Positions 1-10,679 are shown, numbered from the stretch's first letter. The stretch: 32,301 nucleotides of DNA from Desulfurobacterium sp. (GCA_026988135.1 JALSLT010000105.1:1-32301), one strand, 5' to 3'. Notes: generated by a model not told the origin, from the letters alone. Numbers and translations: made by a program.

Positions 1-303
1 GAGAAAGAGGTTTACCTCGGAAGTGCAGAAGTAAGAGCCACATTTAAGGTTCCTAAAGTCGGGACCATTGCCGGATGCTACGTAAAAGACGGCGTCATAA
101 AGAGAAACGCTAACGTTAGGCTCGTAAGAGACGGCGTGATTATCTTCGACGGCAAAATAGCATCCCTTAAACGATTCAAAGACGATGCAAAAGAAGTTCA
201 GGCAGGATATGAATGTGGTATAGGACTTGAAAACTTCAACGACCTGAAAGTCGGGGACACAATTGAATGCTACACTATTGAAAAAGTTGAAAAGGAACTC
301 TAA
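1..303 (+). CDS. infB: Translation initiation factor IF-2, C-terminal part (truncated by window start)
   Basis: Frame 1 translates as [100 protein letters not shown], a typical IF-2 domain IV sequence. Confidence 0.95.
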   Translation, partial: EKEVYLGSAEVRATFKVPKVGTIAGCYVKDGVIKRNANVRLVRDGVIIFDGKIASLKRFKDDAKEVQAGYECGIGLENFNDLKVGDTIECYTIEKVEKEL

Positions 304-579
304 ATGGAAAAGATAAAACAGGACCTGAAAAAATCTTTCAAAGAGAAAGTTGAGAAAGGGCTTCCCCGTGAAGAGGCCCTTTCTCAAACCCTGGTAGAGA
401 AAAGAGAGTTTTATGAAAAAGAAGAATTTTCTGAAGCCGTAAAAGAGTTTTTAAAAGAAATAGCAGAAAGCTACTCCCTTGAAAACCTGACAGAAGCAGA
501 CCCACTTGAAGCACTTGCAGAAGGGATATACCTTGAGTATGAATTTCTTCTTGCAAAGATAAAAAAACTTTTCTCTTAA
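304..579 (+). CDS. Hypothetical protein (91 aa, charged, helical)
   Basis: ATG immediately follows the infB stop (TAAATG); good coding composition; no family recognised. Confidence 0.65.
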   Translation: MEKIKQDLKKSFKEKVEKGLPREEALSQTLVEKREFYEKEEFSEAVKEFLKEIAESYSLENLTEADPLEALAEGIYLEYEFLLAKIKKLFS

Positions 580-581
580 AA

Positions 582-610
582 GAATAGGGAGGAGATACTG
601 CCTCCTATTA
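582..610. terminator. Putative bidirectional intrinsic terminator
   Basis: AATAGGGAGG-AGATACTG-CCTCCTATT: about 9 bp stem with one bulged G, between the plus-strand infB unit and minus-strand remnant; T-rich tracts on both sides. Confidence 0.5.
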
Positions 611-899
611 TCATTTAGTGAATGTCCCATATACAAGTCTGAGCATCACTACCGAACTCCAAAATCCATCTGGAAATCCTCCAAATATCTCCCTACCATT
701 AAACTTAATAACTGCTGTAGCGTTAGTCCCATCTGTCCCGCCAGCAATCTTAAATGTAAATCGGCAAATTGAGGATATTTGAAAAAGCAACTATAAGCTG
801 TAAGAGATTCTTCGGACTTCGCCATCAGAGTAACAATCATTCTGAGGTTACTTGACAACCAAAGAATTTCAATATCTTTTGAAGCTAAAATAAGAATCC
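611..899 (-). pseudogene. Decayed reading frame, protein-like but interrupted by in-frame stops
   Basis: Minus-strand translation ending at the 611-613 TGA: DSYFSFKRY*NSLVVK*PQNDCYSDGEVRRISYSL*LLFQISSICRFTFKIAGGTDGTNATAVIKFNGREIFGGFPDGFWSSVVMLRLVYGTFTK*. The composition is protein-like but three stops interrupt it; a terminator-like hairpin follows directly. Confidence 0.4.
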
Positions 900-1045
900 T
901 AAAACTATCTCATTTCACTCATTACCTTAAAATTTATAGAACAGATAAATAATATGACAACAACTTTGGAATAACAGGAAAGAAAACTTACATAAAAGTA
1001 ATTCATCTTGAAAATCTCTAAATCCAAGGGGCTATTTGCCTCTTT

Positions 1046-3127
1046 TCACTCTCCAATTGTACCTATCACATTAACCTTAGCACTAGGTTCAACTTCGGCA
1101 TAAGAAACAACAGCTATATTTGAAGCATAAGGCTCAATAATTTTCCTAACAAATCTTCTAACCGCAGGAGAAACTAATATCACCGGTGTAGCCTGCTTTC
1201 TTAAAAAAAGCTCTCTATATTTTGTTATCTCCCCTACCAGTCTATGAACAAATCCCGGCTCAAGAGGCGGAAGATAACCTTCATTCTGCTTAACCTTTTC
1301 AAGGATATAACTTTCAGCTTTCGGCGTCAAAGTTATAACCGTTATCTCTCCATCTACGGTATAAAGGTTAGTTATTAACCTGGCGAGGGATTGCCTTACA
1401 AACTCCGTTAATATATCAGGGTCGGAAGTTCTACCTATATTATCAGCAAGAGCCTCCAAAATACCCATCAAATCTTTAACCGGAATACCCTCTTTCAAAA
1501 GGTTCTGTAACACCCTATGGACAACTCCAAGCGGCACTTGTTCAGGAACAATATCTTTAGCAATAGAAAACTTTTTGGCAAGAGCATCAATAAGCTCTTT
1601 CGTTTCCACCCTTCCAAGAATCTCGTAAGCATGCTTCTTAATCACTTCCGAAAGGTGAGTAATAATAACGGTAGGAATATCCACAACGGTATAACCTAAA
1701 AGTCTTGCTTTATCCTTGGTAGATGTAGCTATCCAGTAAGCCTTCAGTCCGAAAGCAGGCTCTTTTGTCTCTTTACCTTCTATCTTCCCTTTCGAGGTTC
1801 CGGTATCAATAGCAAGGACTTTATTCGGCTCAACTTCTCCCCTTGCAACCTCAACATCTCTTATGAGAATCCGATACTCTCCCGGTTTTAGCTCGAGATT
1901 ATCTTTAATATGAACAAGAGGAACAACTATTCCAAGCTCTTTGGCAAGCTGCTTTCTCAAAGACTTTATCCTCTTTACTATTTCTCCTTTGTTTTTATCC
2001 TCTACATAGGGAATCAACGCATACCCTATCTCCATAGAAAGAGTATCAGGAGGCTTTATAAGATCTTCCTCTTTCTCTTCCTCTTTCTCTGCAGTTCTTA
2101 AAAGTTCTCTTGCCCTCTCTTCCGCTTCCTTTCTCTCCTCCTCTTTGGAAGATTCATAAACCATATAAGCAACTATTCCTATAAGAGAAGCAAGCAACAG
2201 AAACGGAACTGTCGGCATACCCGGAACAATTCCCATAATAGCCAATGTCCCGGCCACCATAAAAAGAGCCTTATGATAACTTGTAAGCTGTTTAAAAATT
2301 TCAGTTCCAAGATCTGTCTCGGCAGCCGCTCTGGTAACCATTAAACCGGCCGCCGTTGATGTTATAAGAGACGGAATCTGACCGACAAGCCCATCACCTA
2401 CGGTAAGTATGGTAAAAGTCTTAGCAGCATCGGAAAGGCTCATACTATGCTGGAAAACTCCCACTGCAAGACCACCGACAATGTTTATCAAAGTAATAAT
2501 AATACCGGCTACGGCATCACCTCTGATAAACTTAGAAGCACCATCCATAGCTCCGTAAAAATCTGCTTCTCGCGCTACTTCCTGTCGCCTCTCTCGAGCT
2601 TCTCTTTCATCAAGCAAACCAGCATTAAGATCGGCATCTATAGCCATCTGTTTACCCGGCATCGCATCCAAAGTAAACCTTGCGGCAACCTCGGAAATTC
2701 TCTCCGTACCTTTTGTAATAACAATAAAATTGATAACAACAAGAATCAAAAATACCACTATCCCCACCACATAATTACCACCGACAACGAACTGTCCAAA
2801 AGCCTCTATAACTTTCCCCGCAGCAGAAACTCCTTCGTTTCCGTGAAGAAGAATCCGCCTTGTAGTTGCTATATTCAGAGACAACCTAAATAAAGTTGCT
2901 ATGAGAAGAAGCGATGGAAAAGAAGATAATTCAAGGGGATGACTTATATAAATCGTTGTCATTAGTATCAAAAGAGCAAGCGTTATACTAAAAGTCAGAA
3001 GAACATCAAGAAGCATAGGAGGCATAGGAAGAACCATCGAAGCAAGAATAGCGAGAAGAAGAAACACAAAAAGAATATCCGAATATTTATAAAGACGATT
3101 TACATAAAAAAGCAGAGTTTCTTTCAT
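1046..3127 (-). CDS. flhA: Flagellar biosynthesis protein FlhA
   Basis: 693 aa; N-terminal multi-TM FHIPEP family sequence (VVINFIVITKGTERISEVAARFTLDAMPGKQMAIDADLNAGLLDEREARERR). Confidence 0.97.
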   Translation of the reverse strand: MKETLLFYVNRLYKYSDILFVFLLLAILASMVLPMPPMLLDVLLTFSITLALLILMTTIYISHPLELSSFPSLLLIATLFRLSLNIATTRRILLHGNEGVSAAGKVIEAFGQFVVGGNYVVGIVVFLILVVINFIVITKGTERISEVAARFTLDAMPGKQMAIDADLNAGLLDEREARERRQEVAREADFYGAMDGASKFIRGDAVAGIIITLINIVGGLAVGVFQHSMSLSDAAKTFTILTVGDGLVGQIPSLITSTAAGLMVTRAAAETDLGTEIFKQLTSYHKALFMVAGTLAIMGIVPGMPTVPFLLLASLIGIVAYMVYESSKEEERKEAEERARELLRTAEKEEEKEEDLIKPPDTLSMEIGYALIPYVEDKNKGEIVKRIKSLRKQLAKELGIVVPLVHIKDNLELKPGEYRILIRDVEVARGEVEPNKVLAIDTGTSKGKIEGKETKEPAFGLKAYWIATSTKDKARLLGYTVVDIPTVIITHLSEVIKKHAYEILGRVETKELIDALAKKFSIAKDIVPEQVPLGVVHRVLQNLLKEGIPVKDLMGILEALADNIGRTSDPDILTEFVRQSLARLITNLYTVDGEITVITLTPKAESYILEKVKQNEGYLPPLEPGFVHRLVGEITKYRELFLRKQATPVILVSPAVRRFVRKIIEPYASNIAVVSYAEVEPSAKVNVIGTIGE

Positions 3128-3429
3128 AAATTCTTTACCTGCTTATAAGACTTAATAGCATTTTCAATATAATCCGACAAGCCAAGCTTATCCGAAGAAG
3201 CAAGAGTATCAGCTACCGTCATATCAAACATATCCGTGTACATTTTTTCGGAAAAAGATGAAAACAAACCGCTATCAGGTATCGTATTTCTCATCTCCTT
3301 CAATAAAATTCGTAAAAACGTAGCCTCAAATTCAGTAGCTACATCTTTTTCTGTTTTAATCTCTTTAATATTTTTAACATCCCAATAGGGAACCAATTTT
3401 ACATTTTCCATATCCAACCCCGTCATCAC
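3124..3429 (-). CDS. flgJ: FlgJ-like rod-binding protein (N-terminal domain only)
   Basis: FEATFLRILLKEMRNTIPDSGLFSSFSEKMYTDMFDMTVADTLASSDKLGLSDYI matches the FlgJ rod-binding pattern; lies between flgI and flhA; no muramidase domain. Confidence 0.8.
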   Translation of the reverse strand: MMTGLDMENVKLVPYWDVKNIKEIKTEKDVATEFEATFLRILLKEMRNTIPDSGLFSSFSEKMYTDMFDMTVADTLASSDKLGLSDYIENAIKSYKQVKNL

Positions 3430-4526
3430 ATCACAACTATTTTAGCATGAAGTTTCCCGGCAGCCTTTATAGCCTGAATAATAGCTATTAAATCTCTCGG
3501 CGAAACTCCAAGCTCGTTTAAAGCCTTTACAAGATCTCTCAAATTCGCCGATTGAACTCCGAAAATTCTTCCATTCTCCTCTTTCACACTGATAGTTACA
3601 TTTTCGGTAACAGTAGTATTCCCCTCTGAAAACGGAGACGGCTGAGAAACCTCGGGTTTTTTCACCACAGAAACATAAATATTGCCGTGAGCCACATACA
3701 CAGGCGGATCTATCTTAACGTTACCGCTCATTATAACTGTCCCTGTCCTTTCATAAATAACCACTACCGGCTCCGGTTTTGTCTCTATAGGCGTATTTAA
3801 AACATGAGATATGAAGTTAACCTTTCTCTCACCTGCCGGAAAATTCACTTTTACTGTTGAGGAATCCAAAGCATAAGCAACTCCTTTCCCGAAACGACTG
3901 TTTATCTCATCGGCAATTATTGCCGCAAGCGAAAAGGAAGGATGCTTCAATGTAAGAGTTATCTCTTTTTCATTCTCAAGAGCAAAAGGCAATCCCCTTT
4001 CTACAATACCCCCCGAAGAGATTATACCGGTAGTAGGGAAATTCTTCTTTACCTTGCCCCCCTTATTTGATTCCGAATATCCGCCTCCGGTAGAAACAGA
4101 GCCTTGAGCAAAAGCATAAATCTTACCGTCAGGACCCCTTAACGGAGTTCTTATTAAAATACCGTTCGAAATATCTTTTGCATCTCCCATGGAAGCCACA
4201 TTTACATCAAAAGTCATTCCCGGTTTTGCAAAGGGAGGAAGTTTTGCCGTAACAACAACAGCAGCAGCATTTTTAGTTTTCACCTTTTTAGGATCAACAT
4301 AAATTCCCATCTTTCTAAGCATATTGGACACACTTTGAAGCGTAAAAACACTGGAAGAACCATCTCCAGTCCCATCAAGGCCGACAACTATACCGTAACC
4401 GGTTAAGAAATTGGGCCTCACACCCTCAATATTAACTTCCGTTCCTATTTTCGTCAAAACAGCACTTGCATTAGAAACAAAAAAGAGAAACAGTATAAAC
4501 CAAAAAGAAACTATTCTTTTAACCAT
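3426..4526 (-). CDS. flgI: Flagellar P-ring protein FlgI
   Basis: GVRPNFLTGYGIVVGLDGTGDGSS... typical FlgI. Preferred start MVKRIVSFW at 4526 (RBS-like GAGGTG) with signal peptide; the ORF track extends to 4574. Confidence 0.95.
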   Translation of the reverse strand: MVKRIVSFWFILFLFFVSNASAVLTKIGTEVNIEGVRPNFLTGYGIVVGLDGTGDGSSSVFTLQSVSNMLRKMGIYVDPKKVKTKNAAAVVVTAKLPPFAKPGMTFDVNVASMGDAKDISNGILIRTPLRGPDGKIYAFAQGSVSTGGGYSESNKGGKVKKNFPTTGIISSGGIVERGLPFALENEKEITLTLKHPSFSLAAIIADEINSRFGKGVAYALDSSTVKVNFPAGERKVNFISHVLNTPIETKPEPVVVIYERTGTVIMSGNVKIDPPVYVAHGNIYVSVVKKPEVSQPSPFSEGNTTVTENVTISVKEENGRIFGVQSANLRDLVKALNELGVSPRDLIAIIQAIKAAGKLHAKIVVM

Positions 4527-4534
4527 AAAACACC

Positions 4535-5239
4535 TCAAAACGGCCATATCTTCATAATAAATCTGGCAAGCCATCCGGGACGTTGACCCTCAGCCCAGAA
4601 ACCCTTTCCATTATACTCAACATACATATCGGAAATTTTGGAAGAGGAGATAGAGTTATCCTGCTCTATATCTGTCGGACTTACAATACCCGAAATTTTA
4701 AGAATTTGCACGTCGTCGTTAATCTTTATCACCTTTTCCCCTTCAATATAAATATTACCGTTAGGATAAACCTTCGTAACCCTTGCAGTAATCGTTGCTA
4801 CAAGCTTAGCATCCCTTTTTGTAGACCCCTGTCCCGAAAAGCTCGATTCCGGAGAAGCTTTAAATCCCACAATAGGATTTGAACTCGTCCCAGGAATAGA
4901 TTTTCCAAGTATTGTCGGACCGTTAACTTCCAAATTCATAGAACTTTTCTTCCCGACATTATTTGACGAACTTCCTTCTCCTGAAAGAGATTCCATAACT
5001 TTAACCGTAATAATATCTCCGACCTGATGAGCTTTAGGATCAGAAAAAAGATTATCGTAACCGGTATAGAGAGAGCCTTTCGATAGAGGTTTTGCCACCT
5101 TAACGGGAGGTGGCGGCGGAGGTTTAACGACAACCTGTTCTTTTTTTCTTATCGACATCGACTTACAGCCTGATAAAAGAAAAACAACTAATAACACTAA
5201 CGAAGAAATTCCACAACTCCGTTTCCTATAACCTTGCAT
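4535..5239 (-). CDS. flgH: Flagellar L-ring lipoprotein FlgH
   Basis: Lipobox LLSGCKS; SLYTGYDNLFSDPKAHQVGDIITVKVMES...; typical FlgH. Confidence 0.93.
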   Translation of the reverse strand: MQGYRKRSCGISSLVLLVVFLLSGCKSMSIRKKEQVVVKPPPPPPVKVAKPLSKGSLYTGYDNLFSDPKAHQVGDIITVKVMESLSGEGSSSNNVGKKSSMNLEVNGPTILGKSIPGTSSNPIVGFKASPESSFSGQGSTKRDAKLVATITARVTKVYPNGNIYIEGEKVIKINDDVQILKISGIVSPTDIEQDNSISSSKISDMYVEYNGKGFWAEGQRPGWLARFIMKIWPF

Positions 5240-5844
5240 AATAGTTTTTTCCCTGTAGAAATATTTTTAACTTCTATTATATCGCCAATTGCTCCATTTT
5301 TAAGAGCAATTCCCATCATCTCTATTTTTATAGCACCGTTAGCATAGATGACCTTAACAGGTCTATTTTTAAAAACCTTGAAATCGGGAATCACATCAAA
5401 CTGCTTAATAATCCTGTCTTTTTTTATTAAACGTTTAGCTCTTTTACCAAGTATATCATCAATAGAAGAAAAACCTCCGTTAACTTTATACTCGGGAACT
5501 TTTTTATAAGAAAGATATTTTCTAATTATTAACTGCTTCGGAAGTATATCCTTCGAAGCAATTAATACAGACTTTAACTTAACAACCCTTACGCTAACCG
5601 GAAACGTCTTTTCTTTTCCATTTAAATCTCCCGAAACATTAAACCTAAGATAGAATTTATCTTGGAATTCAAGCTCTATCCTTGCTTTTCCCTTAATATC
5701 CGCTGAAGGAGCACTAACTCTCAAAACTTTATAATCAGGATAATGAGATTTCACATACTCTTTCACTATTTGGGAAATAGATTGTGCATGGAGATTCCCT
5801 TTTAAAAAAACAAGTGAAAAAACCAAGGCAATTAAAATACGCAA
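5197..5844 (-). CDS. flgA: Flagellar basal body P-ring formation chaperone FlgA
   Basis: Signal peptide, SAF-like C-terminal domain, position between flgG and flgH. Confidence 0.88.
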   Translation of the reverse strand: MRILIALVFSLVFLKGNLHAQSISQIVKEYVKSHYPDYKVLRVSAPSADIKGKARIELEFQDKFYLRFNVSGDLNGKEKTFPVSVRVVKLKSVLIASKDILPKQLIIRKYLSYKKVPEYKVNGGFSSIDDILGKRAKRLIKKDRIIKQFDVIPDFKVFKNRPVKVIYANGAIKIEMMGIALKNGAIGDIIEVKNISTGKKLLCKVIGNGVVEFLR

Positions 5845-5868
5845 AGCAATCTCCTCAAAGAGCGAGCA

Positions 5869-6672
5869 TTAAGACTTAAGTCCACTTACAACCCGAAGCA
5901 TCTCATCAGCTGTAGTAATACCCTTTGAGTTTATTTCATAAGCCCTCTGAGCAACTATCAAATTAACCATCTCTTCCACAATATTAACATTTGAAGATTC
6001 AAGAAACCCCTGAGAAAGCTTTCCGAAACCATCCGTATTAGGATCTCCTTCCAAAGGCTCTCCCGAAGCATCGGTAACAGCGTAAAGATTTCCACCCAAA
6101 GATTTCAACCCTGCGGAATTGATAAATTTATAAAGTTTTATCTTCCCTACCTCTTCTACTGTTTGGCCTCCACCGCTATTTCTAACAATATAGACATTTC
6201 CGGCCGAACTTATGGAAACATTAACAACCGTTTCCGGTCCCGAAATCTGAATATTGGGATTTAATCTGTATCCTTCCGGTGTTACAAGATATCCTTCGTT
6301 ATCAACCTGAAAATTTCCGGCCCTTGTATAAGCCTCACCACCACCGGGCAGTTCTATTTTGAAAAATCCGTCTCCCTGAATAGCGACATCAAACTGTTTA
6401 TCTGTCTCGATAAGGCTCCCTTGAGTAAAAATTTTACTTGTATCAGAAAGTTTAACACCAAGTCCTATCTGAATTCCAGAAGGGATTATCGTCTCATCCG
6501 AACTCATAGTTCCGGGATCTTTTGTTGTCTGATATATTAAATCCTCAAAATTTGCTCTTGAACGTTTAAAACCAATCGTATTAACATTCGCTATATTGTT
6601 TGAGATAACATCCAGATTGGTCTGCTGCGCTTCCATCCCAGACGCTGATGTCCATAATGCACGAATCATCAC
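5869..6672 (-). CDS. flgG: Flagellar distal rod protein FlgG
   Basis: MIRALWTSASGMEAQQTNLDVISNNIANVNTIGFKRSRANFEDLIYQ; C-terminal MVNLIVAQRAYEINSKGITTADEML. Confidence 0.97.
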   Translation of the reverse strand: MMIRALWTSASGMEAQQTNLDVISNNIANVNTIGFKRSRANFEDLIYQTTKDPGTMSSDETIIPSGIQIGLGVKLSDTSKIFTQGSLIETDKQFDVAIQGDGFFKIELPGGGEAYTRAGNFQVDNEGYLVTPEGYRLNPNIQISGPETVVNVSISSAGNVYIVRNSGGGQTVEEVGKIKLYKFINSAGLKSLGGNLYAVTDASGEPLEGDPNTDGFGKLSQGFLESSNVNIVEEMVNLIVAQRAYEINSKGITTADEMLRVVSGLKS

Positions 6673-6685
6673 ATTCCCCCCTTAA

Positions 6686-7402
6686 TTAAACTTTCCCTAT
6701 TTCAACACTCTTTATATTCATTCTATCAAGACTTCTTATAAGATTACCGTATATCCCAAACCGTCTCTGAGTTTCTATGAGAGAGACCATCTCCTTTATA
6801 GGCTCTACATTAGAACTTTCAAGAAAACCCGAAAGTATCTTGTAATCAGCAGGCTTCCTATCACCTACAGGCAGATAGTAACTGTTACCGATAGGTTCAA
6901 TACTCTCATAGTCTTCAACTGCAAGTGCTGCTACTTCAACAGCACCCTGAAAAACTTTCCCGCCAGAAGTAACATTAAACGGCTGAGAAGGATCTATCAT
7001 TATAGGAGTGTTGTTGGTCGAAAGAACCTTATTACCGTTCGTATCAACAAGATAACCGTCTTTGTCCGTATGAAAATGTCCGTTTCTTGTAAGAAACGGA
7101 CCTGCTTTCGTCTGAACTTTAAAAAATCCGTTCCCGGAAATAGCAAAATCAAAAGGAGCATCTGTTTTCTGTAAAGAGCCCTGAGCAAAAACCGGCAATG
7201 TCTCCCTAAAACGAGGAAATGTCAAAAGTTTTGAAGCTTCCCCTCCATTAACAGGGATATCTTGATACATCTCAACTTCAAGAAGTTTTTTAAACCCGGG
7301 AGTGTTCACATTAGCGATATTGTTTGAAACAGTATCAAGCTGCTCAAGCGCTCTCTTTCCACCACTGGCAAGCATATAGACCGACTGAAGATCAACTGCC
7401 AT
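6686..7402 (-). CDS. flgF: Flagellar basal body rod protein FlgF
   Basis: LDTVSNNIANVNTPGFKK...; FLESSNVEPIKEMVSLIETQRRF; shorter FlgG paralogue immediately upstream of flgG. Confidence 0.85.
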   Translation of the reverse strand: MAVDLQSVYMLASGGKRALEQLDTVSNNIANVNTPGFKKLLEVEMYQDIPVNGGEASKLLTFPRFRETLPVFAQGSLQKTDAPFDFAISGNGFFKVQTKAGPFLTRNGHFHTDKDGYLVDTNGNKVLSTNNTPIMIDPSQPFNVTSGGKVFQGAVEVAALAVEDYESIEPIGNSYYLPVGDRKPADYKILSGFLESSNVEPIKEMVSLIETQRRFGIYGNLIRSLDRMNIKSVEIGKV

Positions 7403-7411
7403 AAGCCCCTC

Positions 7412-7807
7412 TTATTTTTGGTAAGCTGCAAAGATTTTTTCTATCTTCTCTTTCAATGTATCAGCACTAAAAGGTTTTACAACATAATTATTCACACCGG
7501 CTTTTATCGCAGCAAGCACGTTTTCCTTCTTTGCTTCGGCCGTCACCATAAGAACAGGTAAATGCTTCAGCTTAGGGTCCTTTCTTATCTCTTGGACAAG
7601 CTCAAGTCCGGTCATATTTGGCATATTCCAGTCCGTCAAAACAAATTCGTAATCACCTTGCCTCAATTTCTGCAAAGCCACTTTACCGTCTTCAGCTTCA
7701 TCTATATTTTTAAAACCCAACTGCATAAGGAGAGATTTTTCTATCCTTCTCATTGTTGCCATATCATCAACTATCAAAGTTTTTATATCCGGATCAGGTA
7801 GAGGCAT
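7412..7807 (-). CDS. cheY: Chemotaxis response regulator CheY
   Basis: Single receiver domain: [42 protein letters not shown]. Confidence 0.93.
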   Translation of the reverse strand: MPLPDPDIKTLIVDDMATMRRIEKSLLMQLGFKNIDEAEDGKVALQKLRQGDYEFVLTDWNMPNMTGLELVQEIRKDPKLKHLPVLMVTAEAKKENVLAAIKAGVNNYVVKPFSADTLKEKIEKIFAAYQK

Positions 7808-8777
7808 TAAATTCCCTCCTTAGCGCGTATTTGTGAACCAATTTTAATAAATCGGGAGCATCAAACTTAACAAGATGTGCATCTGCTCCAACAAACTTAC
7901 TTTTACTCATATTAGCTTGGTCACTAAGTGAAGTGTTAATTATAACAGGTATTTTTGAAAGTTCCGGATTTTCTTTAACTTTTTTTGTAAATGTTAATCC
8001 GTCCATACCCGGCATCTCAATATCTGAAATTATAAGCTGAACATAGTCAGTAATATCTTCATTCGTATTTTTCGCTTCTTTAAGCCACTGATACAGGGTT
8101 TCAAGCCCCTCTATACCGTTAGTGGTTTCATAAACCGTATGTCCATCCTCCGTAAGAATTTTCTTCATAATTCTCCTTGCAACGGAACTATCATCAAGAA
8201 TTAGAATTTTAAAATGCTCATCAGATGTTATTCCAAGTTTCCTTTTTTGAATCTCAGAAACTTCAATGATTTTTATCATCCCAAGCTCATCAAGAATACC
8301 TTCAAAATCAAGTAGAAGAAGTAGTTTATCGTCTTCTATATCAATAACACCGACAATTTTCCCTCCAAACCTATTATTCATACTATCCGGAGGTGTCTTT
8401 ATCTCATTCCACTTTAAACGGCGAATTCTTTTAGCCTCGTGTATTGTTATCCCCACAGTCTCCCTAAGAAACTCCATAACGGTGGTATATTTTTCCTCTG
8501 TAGCAGGCTCTATCTTCATCCATCTCGCCAGAGAAAGCAAAGGTATATTCTCATCTCTAACCTTTGCAATACCAAGAACTTCAGGTATCGACTTGGGTGT
8601 TTTCGCAAGTTGCTCGGGAGTAAAAATAACCTCTTTTACTTTTGCAACATTAACTCCAAGAGCCCACTCATAAACACTTCCGTCGTCAAGCTTCTCGTAC
8701 ATCCTAAAATCAACTATCTCAAGCTCGTTTGCACCGGTTTCAAGAATCTTTGGAAGAAACTCTTTCTTTTTAGGCAT
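7794..8777 (-). CDS. cheV: CheV-like coupling protein (CheW domain plus receiver)
   Basis: CheW-like N-terminus ([23 protein letters not shown]..) and C-terminal REC ([29 protein letters not shown]). Confidence 0.9.
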   Translation of the reverse strand: MPKKKEFLPKILETGANELEIVDFRMYEKLDDGSVYEWALGVNVAKVKEVIFTPEQLAKTPKSIPEVLGIAKVRDENIPLLSLARWMKIEPATEEKYTTVMEFLRETVGITIHEAKRIRRLKWNEIKTPPDSMNNRFGGKIVGVIDIEDDKLLLLLDFEGILDELGMIKIIEVSEIQKRKLGITSDEHFKILILDDSSVARRIMKKILTEDGHTVYETTNGIEGLETLYQWLKEAKNTNEDITDYVQLIISDIEMPGMDGLTFTKKVKENPELSKIPVIINTSLSDQANMSKSKFVGADAHLVKFDAPDLLKLVHKYALRREFNAST

Positions 8778-10679
8778 TTAGTTTTCGCCTCCGTTTCTTG
8801 AAGAATTTAGAAAGGTTTTTATACATACAACAACTTTTGTTGCTACCTCATTCGCAACACTAATCAACTTATCAGACTTTTCAAGAGCCTCACTAAAATC
8901 ATTTGTCTGAAGGGCAACAGCTACCTCTTTAGACTCCACCAAAATATCCTCAAGAAGCTCCTCTATCTCGGTAATAGTCGATGTTAGTTCGGGATAATCC
9001 CCGGTTATTTTATGAAACACATGACTAACATTCCCCATTTTATTCATAAGAATATTCGTATTCGTTATATAAACCGTGTCCGCCGGTAATCCCGCAACAA
9101 ACACTTTTCTAATATTGTCTTCAACAGACTCAACAATATCAAGAACATCTTTTACAATATCTATCATCTCTTTAGCTTCACCAAGGTCAACCATATCAAA
9201 CGTGGCAAGAACTTTCTTTATTTCCGTTTTTGTTCTATCGGAGTTTTTAATCACACTGTCCGTAACACTTGCAAGGTTTTGGATGATTTCGGAAGAAGAT
9301 TTAATCCTTTCCACTATCGTGTTAATATGTTTCTCCTCCTCTTCCACGGAATCAAATAGCTTATTTATGATATTCAAAGTATCTTCGGCAGAATCTTTTA
9401 TGTTGTTGTAAACCTCTTTATTCTGGCTGAAAATTTCCATACCGTCATTAACCGCTTTTGTTGCTTCTTCCGTAATTTTAGTTGTTTTGGACATCTTCTC
9501 ACGCATATTTTTAACTACTTCTTTGATTTCCACCGCAGACTTATTGGTTCTCTCTGCAAGTTTTCTTACTTCATCAGCAACAACAGCAAATCCTCTCCCG
9601 GCTTCTCCCGCTCTTGCAGCCTCTATCGCAGCATTAAGAGCAAGAAGGTTTGTCTGCTCGGTAATAGAAGTAATAACCTCAACAACCTGATCAATCTGTT
9701 CGGTTTGATGTCTCAAATCATCAACAACGTCTTGAAGATTACCGGTAATAGAGTGGATATATTTCATCTGCTCTATTGATGACGTTGTTTTTTCCTCCGC
9801 CTTTCCTAAGTACTCCAGAATCTTACTGTAATTTACCTTTAGCTGGTCTGAAACTTCAACAAGCTCTCCAATCTGCTCTTTTATAAGATTCGCAGCTTCA
9901 GACTCCTCTTTTGATGTCTCAATAACCTGTCTTATGTTGTTTAAAACAACAGATATTGAAACCGCAGTATCTATAGCCTGGAACAGACTTTCTTTGGCAG
10001 CCTTAAGGTTTGAGATTATCATCTGTTGAGTTGTTTTTATCTTTTTCTCTATCTCTCTATCAGCAGTTGCATCTCTCCATGTGGCAAGATAACCTCTAAC
10101 AGAGCCATCTTTATTAAGAATAAGGTGTCTGTAGGACGCCATCACATAGGAACCAACGGGAATATCCGCATTTTTAAGATGTTCTCCCGGCCTTAATGTT
10201 TTTAGAAGAGTTTTGATTCTCTCAGGGTCCTTATGCATAACGTGAATTGATGTACCTATAATATTATCAGAATTTATTCCCCACTGTTTCATAAATATAT
10301 CTTTCCACTTGGAAGCAGCCTCTACCGCCCTCCTATTCGCAAGAATAATCTCATTTCCGGCTTTACCAGGTTTAAATTCCGGAGAAGCAAGGAAAAAGGC
10401 TTCTTCCATGAAAGAATCAACTATCTGTTTATACATATAAAGGTCATTATCTATCTCATCTTTTTCTTTTTTAAGCTGCTCTATCTCCTGCTCAAGAATT
10501 TTTTTGTCAGCCTCAATTGAAGATTTTATTTTCTCTACTTCCTCTAACGCTTCTTTTTTCTCCTTCCCACAAGCTTCAAGCTGCTCTTTAAGTTTCTCTA
10601 TCTCTTTTTCAAGATTTGAAATTGTTTTTTTAAGAAAAACCGTAGATTCTCCATTTCCGTTTCCTCTGCCGCCAAACAT
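8778..10679 (-). CDS. Soluble methyl-accepting chemotaxis protein: coiled coil, PAS-like domain, MCP signalling domain, extra C-terminal helical region
   Basis: MCP hairpin [37 protein letters not shown]-like [15 protein letters not shown]...[22 protein letters not shown]; no TM segment apparent. Confidence 0.9.
   Translation of the reverse strand: MFGGRGNGNGESTVFLKKTISNLEKEIEKLKEQLEACGKEKKEALEEVEKIKSSIEADKKILEQEIEQLKKEKDEIDNDLYMYKQIVDSFMEEAFFLASPEFKPGKAGNEIILANRRAVEAASKWKDIFMKQWGINSDNIIGTSIHVMHKDPERIKTLLKTLRPGEHLKNADIPVGSYVMASYRHLILNKDGSVRGYLATWRDATADREIEKKIKTTQQMIISNLKAAKESLFQAIDTAVSISVVLNNIRQVIETSKEESEAANLIKEQIGELVEVSDQLKVNYSKILEYLGKAEEKTTSSIEQMKYIHSITGNLQDVVDDLRHQTEQIDQVVEVITSITEQTNLLALNAAIEAARAGEAGRGFAVVADEVRKLAERTNKSAVEIKEVVKNMREKMSKTTKITEEATKAVNDGMEIFSQNKEVYNNIKDSAEDTLNIINKLFDSVEEEEKHINTIVERIKSSSEIIQNLASVTDSVIKNSDRTKTEIKKVLATFDMVDLGEAKEMIDIVKDVLDIVESVEDNIRKVFVAGLPADTVYITNTNILMNKMGNVSHVFHKITGDYPELTSTITEIEELLEDILVESKEVAVALQTNDFSEALEKSDKLISVANEVATKVVVCIKTFLNSSRNGGEN

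Noticed and set aside
649-858. 69-aa minus-strand ORF as a carboxymuconolactone-decarboxylase-like fragment
   Set aside because: Only superficial similarity; another frame of the same strand reads more like a (decayed) protein and ends at the terminator.
1028-1052. Possible terminator after flhA (minus-strand AAGAGGC...GCCCCTT)
   Set aside because: Stem has a mismatch, overlaps the stop region and lacks a good U-tract; not called.
2447-2893. 148-aa plus-strand ORF antisense to flhA
   Set aside because: Overlaps the strongly conserved FlhA transmembrane region; no independent start context or family signal.
8266-8673. Plus-strand ORFs opposite cheV (135 aa and 120 aa)
   Set aside because: Shadow ORFs antisense to a clear CheV coding sequence; Ser/Ile-rich composition with no family resemblance.
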